Positions 35,999 through 46,931 of a DNA stretch of 64,000 bases are shown here, one piece after another. A program made the position numbers and the translations under genes. Each line of letters begins with the position of its first letter. Position 1 is the first letter of the stretch. The DNA comes from Cochliopodium minus (Eukaryota; Discosea; Himatismenida; Cochliopodiidae). Under the pieces are notes generated by a model. The model was not told the DNA's origin, did no database searches, and saw nothing but the letters and a program-made list of their open reading frames with translations. The stretch covers positions 320,190 to 384,189 of the forward strand of contig JAMYWO010000006.1 of NCBI GenBank assembly GCA_024220525.1, read 5' to 3'.

Positions 35999-36064
35999 TA
36001 AATAATTTAAAATAATTTAAAAAACAATTTTATTTTTTTGAACATTTAATTTAAAAAAAAAAAA

Positions 36065-37141
36065 ATGAGATCATCACAATATGAAACATATAGAAGAGTA
36101 TTTTCTCCTCCAATGTAAATTATTTAAAAAATTAAATCTTCAAATATCATTTTGTTCCCCTTTAAAGATTTATGGAAGGTATACATTCTCCAAGAGAGCA
36201 ATAATTCTTCCAAATATACCTAAAATTGAATATTAATTCAAATAGTTCCCAATAATTTCAGGACGATAATTGATGATAAAGTTTATGGAAGGTAATTCAT
36301 TTTTGATGTTTCTTTTTTTTTTTTTTTCAAAATTTTTTTTCTTTGGAAAATTCTTCTTAAAAGTTCTCTTCCATCAGAAAAACATCAAATAGAAGTCTAA
36401 AAAAAATATTTTTTTCCTTTAATCTTATCTATTTTTATTTTCAAAAAAAAAAAAAAAAGAACTTTGAAAAAAAATTTAATGTTGGTAAATCTTTAAATAT
36501 AAAAAATAAACTCATTTTCCTTTTTTTAATTATCCATTAAAAAGGTGTTGTATTTCATTTTGTTGAAGAAAAATATGCACCTCCATTGGAATTCTTTCAA
36601 GATACAAATGTTAAATCCATAGTGATTCCATGGAGAGGTAAAAATTTTAAAATGATGCTTGTTTTTTTTTATTTAATAATTTTATTTAAAAAAAAGACAT
36701 GTCAATTCCTGAATTGAAGGACGTTATATTTTTTGTTGAAACTGCAAAAAAAGTGATTGATGAAGAAAAAAAGAGCATTCTGTGTCACTGTTTTGCAGGT
36801 TGAAAATAATTTCACAAACATCATCATAATTTTGATTTTAATTTGATTTTAGGAATTGGAAGGTAAAATAATTAAAAATTAAATATGAATATTAATTTAT
36901 TATTTTTTACAGGACCGGAACTGGTAATCAATATTTATATCTTTAATTTTTATTAATTTTATTAAAATCTTAAAAAGGGCTAGCTTGTTTTTTGATTTAT
37001 TACCAAAAAATGCTTCCTAAAGATGCAATTCTGAAAGTCAGAGAAACTAATTCTAGATCAGTGGAAACCCAAGAGCAGATTAAATTTGTTTATGAATTTT
37101 ATAACCATATCTACCCAAACGAACCAAAACAAATAATTTGA
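36065..37141 (+). CDS. DUSP23-like dual-specificity phosphatase
   Basis: Nine exons (36065-36114, 36262-36291, 36364-36394, 36460-36484, 36545-36637, 36697-36798, 36853-36862, 36913-36923, 36978-37141) join to 171 residues, near the size of DUSP23. The catalytic loop CHCFAGIGRTGTG contains the Cys-x5-Arg signature. Upstream DMSIP supplies the likely general-acid Asp, and SVETQEQIKFVYEFY matches the family C-terminus. The catalytic loop is divided over four exons, two of them only 10 and 11 nt. The 5' exon choice is the least certain; an alternative 11-nt exon near 36169 breaks the frame. It is convergent with the Ras-F-box gene, 33 bp away. Confidence 0.82.
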
Positions 37142-37174
37142 AAAATAATAATTATTAAATTTTTTATTAATTCT

Positions 37175-39258
37175 TTAATATTCCAACTTTACACAAAAAA
37201 AGGTTTTTTTAAAAAACTTTTTGATCTGAAATAACAAAAACATTCCTTTTAAATGTGAGTTTGTTTCAAATTTAAACTCAAAAGAGGTTCCTTTTTTCAA
37301 TGTAAAGTTTGTCTTTTCACATTTAAAATCATGAGAACAAAATACATTGATTTTCAAATCGAAATCATTTGAATTAAACAAATTAACTCTTCCAGTCAAA
37401 ATATTTTCAACATTTTTCTCCATTTTTAGCAAGAAAATATTAAGAGGAATTTTGATTTCTCTTTTTGGTAGAAATTTATTATTGAGGTCATCATTCAATT
37501 TTTTCATTCTCATTTCATCTTTCAAACTAATTTGTTCCAAACATGGTAAAAAGCTTTCTCTTTTTTTGGGATTTTGACAAAGAGAAAAAAAATAAGTAGG
37601 TATGGAGAAATCTTCATTTTCTTTTGGTTCACATTTAAGCAAAGGGTTAGGAATATTGGCTTCTTTTAGGATTTTATTAAAGTTTTCGATAGAATAAACA
37701 TTATCAACTATGATAACTTTATAACCAGAAAACTTATCCAAAAGAAAATTTTTGTTTGTTTCCCAATCTCTAGATATACAATCAGGAACAGAAATAAATC
37801 CACTTTCAATCCCTTTTTTCATTTTTTCTAAATTGAAAATGACGAAACAAGGATTAATAAGATTATTGGAGTTTTTATAATAAATAATTTGGTCATAAAT
37901 CCGGTGAGATTTATACTCATTGACAATTTCAACAAGATCTTGAAAAGCATCTAAAAAAATGACAGTGTTCACCACATAATCATAATGAATTTGATGGTAA
38001 AGATTAGTACCAACAATTCTCCCTTCCTTGGCACTTATTGCAGTTGTTAGTGGAAACAAACCTTCGAATAAACTTCCAATAGGATTATGATTTATAATTA
38101 GATCGTTCCAATATTTACAGACCAACCTACAATTCAACCTGTTTTCTCTTTTCATTACAACATAAGAAAAAATTAAGATCCAGACGTTTTTGAGGTTTTT
38201 GTTTATATCAGGTGTCTCAAAATGATCAAATCTCGTACTATATATGGAAGTAAACATTTCATACCATCCTGTCCCCACCGTCAAAGTTATATTTCTATTG
38301 TTTTTCTCTTTTTCTTCGAAATATTTCGGGTTTCTTTTTGATTTCCTGTATTCTCTCACTATGTGTTCAAAACTCTCTGCAACATTGAATGCTGTTTTTG
38401 CAGATGTTTCGAAATATTCACACCCCAACATCATCGCTAGAGCTTTTCCTTGTTGCTTTGAAACTTCTCTTTTTTCAACTAAATCAACTTTAGAAAATTT
38501 TAAATATTCACTTTAAATGACAAGAAATAAAGAAAATTCAATGCCTTTATTCCCCGTTAAAACCCAAACAGCTAAAAAAAAAATTTTAATCAAAAAAGTT
38601 TTAAAATAAACTTTATAATTATCTGGATTTTATTATCAAATTTACTTTCAGTGGTGGAAAGAGTTCTTTCTTTGACTTGTGAAAAAAAGGTTGTAACTTG
38701 ATCAAAAGAGACCCTTGCTGTCAAACAAAATCCTATCATATACACATCTGAATCTCTAATCCATTGATACCTAAGTGCAGTGAATTCTTCTTGCCTAAAA
38801 AATTTCAGTGAAAAAAATATTAAATAAATATAAATTTTTTTTATATAATTTGATTTTTGCCCTGCTGTATCTAATATCTCCAGTCTTACTTCCTCTCCAT
38901 CAATTGATGTCAATTTTGTGTAAGAATCCTCTATAGTTGGATCATACACTAAGATATATTAAATGGTTTGAAATTTCAATCAAAGAAATGATCAAATGTA
39001 TTTGTATTTATTTACTTTCAACAAAATGACCACAGCAATATCTAATTGTACATGCAGTTTTGCTCCCTTTTTTTAATGTTATACATGATTGATAAACATA
39101 TAAAATTGATTTGGAAGAGATTTATACCTATTCCTCCATCTCCCTTTTCGATTATTTTGAAGTTTAAAAAGATTATAAAATTAAAAAAAATAGAATTTGG
39201 AGAGGAAAAATATCTTTAATACCAAAACCACAATTTTTACATTTGAATTTTTCTTCAT
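37175..39258 (-). CDS. Ras-family GTPase fused to an F-box-like domain
   Basis: Exons 39223-39258, 39128-39143, 39016-39066, 38861-38948, 38646-38794, 38545-38571 and 37175-38487 join to 559 residues, all phases consistent. GTPase motifs in order: KIVVLGDGGIG, YDPTIEDSY (switch I), LEILDTAGQEEF (switch II), GNKVDL (base recognition) and FETSAK. After about residue 180 comes an F-box-like helix set (LKNVWILIFSYVV, CRLVCKYWNDLI) and a 300-residue C-terminus I do not recognise. There is no CaaX tail. The P-loop carries two extra residues (GDGGIGGSKTA instead of GxGxxGKS/T). Two introns appear to use GC donors (38860, 38544). The fusion could link Ras-type switching to ubiquitin-ligase recruitment. 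Confidence 0.8.
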
Positions 39259-39526
39259 TCACAAAAAAAAACAATCTCAAAATTTTTTTTTATTTTTTTA
39301 ATATTTCTTTTGAGAAAAACAAAATTTTGAAAAAAAAAAAGATTAAAATTATAGTGAATCTAATGAATTCAGATTAAGAATAGAAAAAGAGATGAAGAAG
39401 TCCATTCTTTGAATAAGAGAAGTTTTTAAAAAAAAATTAAAAGAAGAGAAGAGAAGAGTCCCCCATATTGATCCATAAAGTTAAATTTTAAAGTAAGAAT
39501 AAAGAAAGTTATTAAATCGAAAAAAT

Positions 39527-41294
39527 TCAATTAGGATGGTACTTGTCAGGATTTGGAATGAAATCATTAAGAATGAAAGTAAAAGAAAGACAAGAATCCA
39601 AGATCAAGTTTTGGTTTTCTTTTGAGGATTCGTCTATAGGAACGCATTTCAACAAGAGGTCCTTGTTGTTGGACAAAATGATGGAGTCCCGGTTCTTGAG
39701 AGCATAGTCAGTGATGTAACTGTGGATGTTGCAAGAAGGCGGAACGAGAATGACTTTGCCTGCTTCGAACAAAGACCCCAACAACTTTGGATTGTCTGCA
39801 ACATTACAAAAATCTCCCAAAGTCTGATTAAAAAAAAATTTAATAAAAAAATATAATTTTAAAAATATTTAATTGTGTATATTTTTAATTATAATGAAAA
39901 AAAATTTTTACGAGACCCTCATTTTTTGATGTTTTTCTGCTCAAATAAAACTGAGGAACAAAAGCAACGGCTTGATGTCCCTTCCTCTCGAAATACTTGA
40001 TGGCCAACTCGAGCCCAGAAGAAGAAAAAGCAACGTTCTTCTTGTGTTTGGAAGCAACACTAGGACCATCAATGATAACGACTGGCTTCTTATTTTTTCT
40101 TGGTTTGTTAATAGTGATTGAAAGTTTTTCGTTTCTTTTTGGTTCATTGTTGTTGATACTGTTGGTAGAGTTTGAGGAATTCTTGGTGGAAATTTTCTCA
40201 TTTTTTGGGATTTGTATGACTGATTTGGTTTTGGGTTGATCTTTTAATGGAATTTCTTGTTTTTTGTTAGAGGAAGTTTTTTTCTCAGATACTCTTTTTA
40301 TTTCCTCTTTCTTGACTGTAGACCCATTTCCGTTTGAAATCTTCATTATAAGTAAGGTGCAAATGTCTTCGTTGAATTCATCTCCATAAGAAACAGTGAA
40401 TCCGCTAAGATCATGAGAATGAGTCGCAAATGGACATTTACAATCTTCTGATTTACTCTTTTTAAATAATTAATTAATATTAAATAAAACTTAAACTATT
40501 TTAGTAAAAATAGCTTTTAAATCTTTCAAAAACAACATTTTGAAATTTATTATTGTTTTATTAATATTGTTTAAATATATATTTATTAAGAATAAATCAA
40601 ATTTTATGAAAAATTAATTCTATTTTGTTTTTTTCACCTCAATTTCTCCAACCATGAATCCAGTATCTTCTTTTGCCACAAGTACTTTCTCTCCAAGCTC
40701 AAATTTTCCATCCAAAGAGAATGCAGCACCCTTCAAAAGATCCCAGGTAGCATCACCACCCACATCAATTCCATCATCTCCCTTGATAATCTCATCTTCG
40801 TTTTTTTCGCTGAATTTATTCTCCGATTTTATTTTTCCAATCAAATTGGCAGGCAAATCTCTCATCTGTTTCTTCTCTTCTGATTGATAGATCACCTTCC
40901 ATAACTTTGATGTCTCTGTAAATTCTTTTCCTCCAAATATACAGTAATCCTTTGTAACATCTCTCGAGCTGATTTTCCCGAAACTAAAACCCCCTCTTTA
41001 ATAATAATGATTAATATACAAATGAATTAAAGCGATTTTTTATAAATTTCCGTTATATTTACCTTGATCTATTTATTATTACTATTTCATCTTTTTGGAA
41101 TGTATTTTCTATCGAGAATGAACAATTTTGGATATCTAAATAAAGATAAACAAGTATTATTTTTATTCAAATAAAAGTCCTAAAAAAAAATAATTCTTGC
41201 CATTATATGATGGTTTTTTTTTCAATAAGCTTTCCATATCTTGATTTTGGAACAATTGTCCCAATCTTTCTTTTCTTTTTTGTTTTTCATCCAT
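39527..41294 (-). CDS. Regnase-like (Zc3h12a-type NYN) endoribonuclease with Tudor-like N-terminus
   Basis: Exons 41201-41294, 41063-41135, 40638-40995, 39912-40457 and 39527-39823 join to 455 residues. The N-terminal half has two short SH3/Tudor-like stretches (DEIVIINRSRGGFSFGKIS and GEKVLVAKEDTGFMVGEIE), then a possible zinc-binding cluster CKCPFATHSH and a basic low-complexity linker. The C-terminal half is an NYN/PIN-type nuclease: KPVVIIDGPSVASKH (first Asp), FERKGHQAVAFVP, DYALKNRDSIILSNNKD (Asp pair) and FILNDFIPNPD. Regnases cleave stem-loop mRNAs. The usual DGxNVA has DGPSVA here. Exon 1 ends at a GC donor (41200). Confidence 0.75.
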
Positions 41295-41559
41295 TATATA
41301 TTTACTTATGAGCGTATTTTTTTTCAATTTTTTTTTTTTTGTTTTTTTTTATCTGAAAACTTAAATAAACACTTCTTGATTCTTCTATTCCAAAATTATT
41401 ATCATAATTCCATATTATCCTAAATCTTAAGAGGTCAATAAAACATAGCATGTTTTAATTTTTACAACATCAAATATATCTAATGATGTGGAATATTTGA
41501 ATAAAAGATAGAGAATTCCTATTTATGTCACCATATCGAATGTTTTTCTTGATTATATT

Positions 41560-42256
41560 TTAATTATCTTCTTCTTTGTTCCATTTATGTTTATTTTGAG
41601 CAAAAAGTTTCAACCAATCAGTTTGCAATTGCCTCTCCTTCTCCTCATGTTCTTGATTCTTCTGATTATCCTCTTTTCTTCTAAATGAATCAACCTCCCT
41701 ATTTGTGGTAGATCTTTTATGGGAAGATTCTTGTCTATTATCGTTGTAATCAGAGGATCTTTTATTATTACTATTGATTCCATCCAAATGCTTCCAATTT
41801 TTAGATTCTGTTTTTGGTTTATCTTCTTTTACAAAATAATATTTTGTGTTCAATTTTCCTTTATTCCATTTTTTGGCAAAATCATCGATAAACAGTGTTA
41901 ATGCTTCTTCCTATATCAATATTTTATTAAATTTCATAGCATATAGATGAATTTATATTGAATGGATATATATCATAGTATATATCATTTTGTTCTGTAT
42001 TGCATTCGATTATAATCAATTTATTTGGAGGAATTCAAATATGTCATACCTTTGATAGATTATCTAGATCCTTTTTCTTTTTATCCATTAACCATGTTCT
42101 ATAATTTGGCTTCAATTTAATAAAACTCTCAATAGGATCGTGAATATATGTTGCTTTAGCTTGATTGGTGTATCTGATAGCATCTTTATACAAAACATTC
42201 AATTCATCAGTGGATAATTTGTTCAATTTTAATTTCTTTGATGATTTCTTTGACAT
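41560..42256 (-). CDS. Small basic Lys/Asn-rich protein, unknown function
   Basis: Exons 42050-42256 and 41560-41910 join in frame to 185 residues. The N-terminus is Lys-rich (MSKKSSKKLKL). A middle block (DPIESFIKLKPNYRTWLMDKK and EEALTLFIDDFAKKWNKGK) looks conserved and helical. The C-terminus is charged and probably disordered until DWLKLFAQNKHKWNKEE. I do not recognise the family; the composition would suit a nuclear RNA-processing factor. It is divergent with the CCCH-LsmAD pair 276 bp away. Confidence 0.65.
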
Positions 42257-42532
42257 TTTTTCAGCACAATTTTTTATTTTTAATTTTATTTTTGATTAAA
42301 AAAATTAAATCCAAACAAAAAAGATCTCAAAGAATACATCTTCTAAAAAAACTATTTTTTAAATTGTTTTCATTTATACCATTCTTAGATAAATTTAAGT
42401 GATCATTTCGAATTTTAATTTTTAAAATATTTTGGTAAATCAAAAAAATTTTGATTTGAATTATTTAATGTAAAAAAATAAAAATATAAAAAAAATTAAT
42501 TTAAAATTTGACACTATACATATCAAAAAAAA

Positions 42533-43228
42533 ATGATTTCCATACAAACAAGCCAAGAAGAAGAAAAGAAGACATACAACACAAAGAACAAAAAAGGAGG
42601 GGAAAGCAAATCCATTTACATGATATCTTCCACCAAGAAAGAAAAAAGCATCAACAGAAACAAAAAGGAGTGCAGGTACTACCCTCATTGCAAAAAAGGT
42701 GATGCATGCATTTATCTACATCTAGATTTCTACAAGAAGGATATTCTTCCTAATGAAATTCCACAGATGCATCAATTGAGGGAATTGGATGTATGGAGAT
42801 GCGATGGTGGATATGATAGCAACATGGAAATGCATAAAACATTAGAGGAATTTTCTTTTTCGGCTGATTGGGATCAATTCAAGATGAATGAACAGAAATT
42901 CGGGTATGTATCCACCTATGATTTCCTTGATTATACTGTTTCCATCCCTACTTTTCTATCTCAAGAGCAAAAAATGAAGGCGAATCAAATTTCTCTTGAT
43001 ATAGAAAATGAACAAACAAATAATCTGCATGAGGCCGAAGAAAAAGGACAAGATATACAAAGGAGCGATGATGAAAGGTTCAGTAATGTATCCAGGCCAA
43101 AATCCAAGTATATCTTCACCATTAACAAAAAATACAAATCCTTTTCAAAAATTGTCATCCCCATTTCTGATATTACAAATAAAAACGAAAATATCTCTTC
43201 TACATTCAAATCTAAAAGAAGGAATTAA
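42533..43228 (+). CDS. CCCH zinc finger/LsmAD protein, copy 1
   Basis: Intronless, 231 residues. A basic N-terminus precedes one CCCH finger, CRYYPHCKKGDACIYLH (C-x5-C-x5-C-x3-H). An ataxin-2-type LsmAD region follows: WDQFKMNEQKFGYVSTYDF, YTVSIP, and an acidic helix with ISLDIENEQ, LHEAEEKG and DDERFSNVSR. Ataxin-2 proteins act in stress granules and mRNA stability; here the Lsm domain is absent and a CCCH finger takes its place. The downstream paralogue keeps the same order. Confidence 0.8.
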   Translation: MISIQTSQEEEKKTYNTKNKKGGESKSIYMISSTKKEKSINRNKKECRYYPHCKKGDACIYLHLDFYKKDILPNEIPQMHQLRELDVWRCDGGYDSNMEMHKTLEEFSFSADWDQFKMNEQKFGYVSTYDFLDYTVSIPTFLSQEQKMKANQISLDIENEQTNNLHEAEEKGQDIQRSDDERFSNVSRPKSKYIFTINKKYKSFSKIVIPISDITNKNENISSTFKSKRRN

Positions 43229-43505
43229 TTTTCTCTTTCGAAAATTCAGATTTTTATCAAATTCTAAAAGTATTATTAAAACAAATTCATTCCAATAATT
43301 TTTTCTGACAAAAAGTGAGTCTATTCTTTGTTATTCTATTTTCTATTTCTATGAATTTTCTTTTATTTTTCTTTTCAAATATTTTTTATTTTTTTTTCAG
43401 TATAATTTTTTATAAATTTCAGTTCAACAATAAAATTTAAAAAATAAAAAAAAAAGTTGCTTTCGAGAGGAATTATATTATATTCAAATAAAAAAGGCCA
43501 AAATT

Positions 43506-44099
43506 ATGTCAAAAGATGCATGTATATTCTTCAAAAAGGGAAATTGCAAAAATGGTTCACTCTGTAAATTCAAACATGAATTGAATATAATCGATGATGA
43601 TGAAGACGAGTTCGAAGAAGAAAAAGAGTTTGTGATATGGAAGAATGAAAATATCAATGAAGAGGAGAAGACATTGGAAGAATATACATTTTCAGAAGAT
43701 TGGGACCAATTCAAGATGAATGAGGAGAAATTCGGATATATCTCAACATATGATTTTTTGAATTATACAGTACCAATCCCATTGACACTATCTGAAGAAC
43801 AAAAAATGAGAGCACAACAAATATCATTGGATATAGAGAATGAACAGACAACTAATCTTCATGAAGCTGAAGAAAAAGGCCTAAATGTTGATAGGGGAGA
43901 TGATGAAAGATTCAGCGATGTAGCCAGAAATGTATCTGCCTATTTTGCTCCATTTACCACCTATCAAAATAACTATCAAAATAGAAACATTAATACGAAT
44001 TATACTGATAATAAATTTGAATATAAGAAAAGAAGGACAAATCATAATCAAAATTATTGCGTTATTAATTCATCGCATGATAAAATAGTGATTTATTAA
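43506..44099 (+). CDS. CCCH zinc finger/LsmAD protein, copy 2
   Basis: Intronless, 197 residues, 277 bp downstream of its paralogue. The finger CIFFKKGNCKNGSLCKFKH (C-x7-C-x5-C-x3-H) is at the very N-terminus, followed by an acidic linker. The LsmAD region (WDQFKMNEEKFGYISTYDF, YTVPIP, ISLDIENEQ, LHEAEEKG, DDERFSDVAR) is nearly the same as in copy 1. The C-terminus is Asn/Tyr-rich. The strongly conserved middle with divergent ends indicates tandem duplication under constraint. It is probably cytoplasmic mRNA-binding. Confidence 0.82.
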   Translation: MSKDACIFFKKGNCKNGSLCKFKHELNIIDDDEDEFEEEKEFVIWKNENINEEEKTLEEYTFSEDWDQFKMNEEKFGYISTYDFLNYTVPIPLTLSEEQKMRAQQISLDIENEQTTNLHEAEEKGLNVDRGDDERFSDVARNVSAYFAPFTTYQNNYQNRNINTNYTDNKFEYKKRRTNHNQNYCVINSSHDKIVIY

Positions 44100-44327
44100 A
44101 ATTCCTTTCACAAAAAAAAAACGATCATATTTATTTTTTTATTTATTTTTTTATTTAGCTGAAAACAACCCTTTTTATTTTTAGAAAAGGAGAAAAAAAG
44201 GTTTGAAAGGAAAGGTTTTTTTGTGAATAAATAGATGTGTTTATGTTCAAAATTTTTTATTAGAAAACATAAATAAAATTAAATAATTTTTTTTTTTTAA
44301 TAAAAACTTTGATTTCAGAAGAGGATT

Positions 44328-46430
44328 TTAGTAAGATCTTCCAAAGAGAGTCCAAGCTTTGGTTTGGTGCTTACAGTTAGGATTGATACATTCATCGTTG
44401 ATCTTTCTGTTACCAGAAAGCTTCTCTTGATCGAAAGGAATACAAAGAGACTTTGCAGCAGCAGAAAGAGGAATAGATTCATCCTTCTCATCTTCCTTGT
44501 CCAACTCCTTTTGAAAGTTCTTTCCTTCTTCTGCAGAAGTGTTCTTGATCCACTCTTCACATTCTTTGTCACCACACCAACTGCAAAGGACCAACTTCTT
44601 TTGGTTCAAAGAAGAAACGAATTGATCCCACTTGTCAATGACAGCAATGCTCTTATTCAAATTCTCAGAAGCACGTTGGAAAAGGCCCAATTGGATTTCA
44701 TCAAGCAACTTTTGGATGTTCTCAGCAATATTCTCGTCATTCTTAAGAGTGAGCTTTTCCTTCTCGTTCTTGTCTCTTCTGCAAATGACGACGTTTCCGT
44801 TTTGAACATCGCGAGGACCGATCTCAACACGAATAGGGACACCCTTCATCTCCCAAGAGTTGTGCTTGAAACCAGGGTTGTGAGTCTTACCATCATCAAT
44901 GACCACACGCAAGCCAAACTTCTCCAACTTCTCAACGAAAGACTTGGAAGCATCATCAACAATCTCGTTCTTGTTCTTCATGTAGATAGGAATGACAACG
45001 ATCTGAGTAGGAGCAACCTTAGGAGGCAAAAACAAACCCTTGTCATCACCATGAACCATAACCATGACACCAATAGTTCTGGTAGTAAGACCCCAACTGT
45101 TTTGATAAGCATAAGAATGTTCCTTGTTCTCATTTTCAAACTTGATTTCGAACATCTTACTAAAGTTTTGTCCCAAGTGATGAGAGGTAGCTCCTTGGAT
45201 AGCACGACCAGTGCAGTCGATAAATGCTTCTACTGTAGTGGTGTAGTCTGCTCCTGCAAACTTCTCCTTGTCGGACTTTCTTCCAGGCACGACTGGGATT
45301 GCGAGGAGATCTTCGTACACCAATCTATAAAAATCCAAAATTTGCAACACTTCTTTGTCTGCTTCTTCTTTGGTTGCAAATGCAGTGTGTCCTTCTTGCC
45401 ACAAAAACTCTCTATAATTTTTTTTTTGTAGAGGAAATAAGAATAAAGAAGATAAAGAAAAGATTTGGAAACTTTTTATATGTTATATTTAGAGTGATGA
45501 TATTCATTTTATCTTGCAAGATTAACTTTAATTTAAATAATACAAATATATATTCCAACATTGAAATTAAAACGTTATATTAACTTAATATTTTAAATAA
45601 CAAGAAAGTAAGGTATTGAAGTTATTAATAATCTTATTGGGTGATTTATTCTTTTGTTTATGCTTTTATGAATTATTTTTTTTAAATTCTGATTTTTTTT
45701 TTTTACCTGCTTCTAAGAAAAGGAACAGTTTTTTTAAATTCCCAACGTACAACATTATTCCATTGATTCAATTTCAATGGCAAATCTCTGTGAGATCTGA
45801 TCCATTTTGCATAAGCAGGATACATGATGGTCTCACTTGTAGGACGAACAGCAATAGGTTCCTTCATTTCAGATTGACCAGCTTTAGTAACCCAAGCTAC
45901 TTCTGGTGCGAAATCTTGAATATGATCCTTTTCCAAGAAAAGAGATTTTTGTGATACGAAGAGTGGGAAGTAACTATTTTTCACTCCCAATTTCTTTATT
46001 CTTGAATCGAAATAATCATGGATGGATTCCCAGATTTGGTAGCTGTTTGGTCTCAACTAATTATTTTATATAAAATTTTGAGAAAAAAAAATCCATTATG
46101 TAAAGAAAAGGATCATTATTTAATATCTTTTGTTTCCCTTTTTTGATTTCCTTTTATATTTACTTTATGTTTCTTTATTATATTCAGTATTAATTTATAT
46201 TTAACAGTATAAAATTTTTTTTTATATTACAGTATTGTTTGATTTATATAATGCTTTATTTAGTGATATAATATCATTTTTAAATGCTTTATTCTCTTTC
46301 TTACAATATAACATCCACCAACATCATAATATTCAATCATTTCAGTCTTTGTTATGACTTGTGTAAACCATGAAGACCAATTTTCAGATTTCTTTGCTGT
46401 GATTCCTAATATATCTCTTTTATTTTCCAT
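44328..46430 (-). CDS. Prolyl-tRNA synthetase, eukaryotic/archaeal type
   Basis: Exons 46305-46430, 45707-46056 and 44328-45411 join to 519 residues. Class II signatures are present: motif 1 around [12 protein letters not shown], motif 2 VVRWEFKKT...[11 protein letters not shown] and motif 3 with [35 protein letters not shown] is typical of ProRS. The C-terminal zinc-binding domain is complete, with [21 protein letters not shown] and the terminal GRSY. It is a free-standing enzyme with no fused GluRS or editing domain. The long exon 3 is richer in G+C than its surroundings, as expected for a highly expressed gene. Confidence 0.95.
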
Positions 46431-46931
46431 ATTTGTATTTTTTTTTAAAAGTGTTTGAAACTATTTTTTTTAATTTTTATTTTTCAGCTTTCAATAAATA
46501 TTTTTTTACATTTAAAATTTGAGAAAAATATAAGAAAACCAAGTTGACGATCTATTTTGTTTGAAAATAAAATGTTAAAAAAATTCAATATTGATTCAAT
46601 AACAAAGTTTATTGTTAAAATTTCAAGAATTCTAAAAAAGGATAAAATTATTTAAAAAAATTAAAATTAAAATAAATAAATATAAAATAAATTTAATGAA
46701 AACCATACTTTGTACAAAATTTTATCTTTAATAATTTAACTAAATCATTTTATGTTTGAAAAAATATTCAACATAATAATAAAAATGGGAACAACTTTCG
46801 GGATATCTCCTTTTATGATCCAATAATCATTTTCATCCTTTTGGTTTTTGAGAACATGACTTTTTTTAATAAAAAAAAATTAATTAAAAAAAGTTTTTAA
46901 AAAAAATAATTAAAAAATATAAAATAAAATG
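46431..46931. other. 501-bp intergenic region, no gene seen
   Basis: This separates the ProRS start from the 3' end of the FYVE-PH gene; both genes are on the minus strand. It is extremely AT-rich. I see no open frame or RNA gene I would defend. Confidence 0.7.

Noticed and set aside
36165-36175. 11-nt candidate exon in the DUSP23-like gene resembling the end of the next exon
   Set aside because: Including it breaks the frame; direct joining of 36114 to 36262 keeps it.
44364-45431. Long plus-strand open frame of about 355 codons
   Set aside because: It is the mirror of the prolyl-tRNA synthetase exon, whose motifs are unmistakable on the minus strand.
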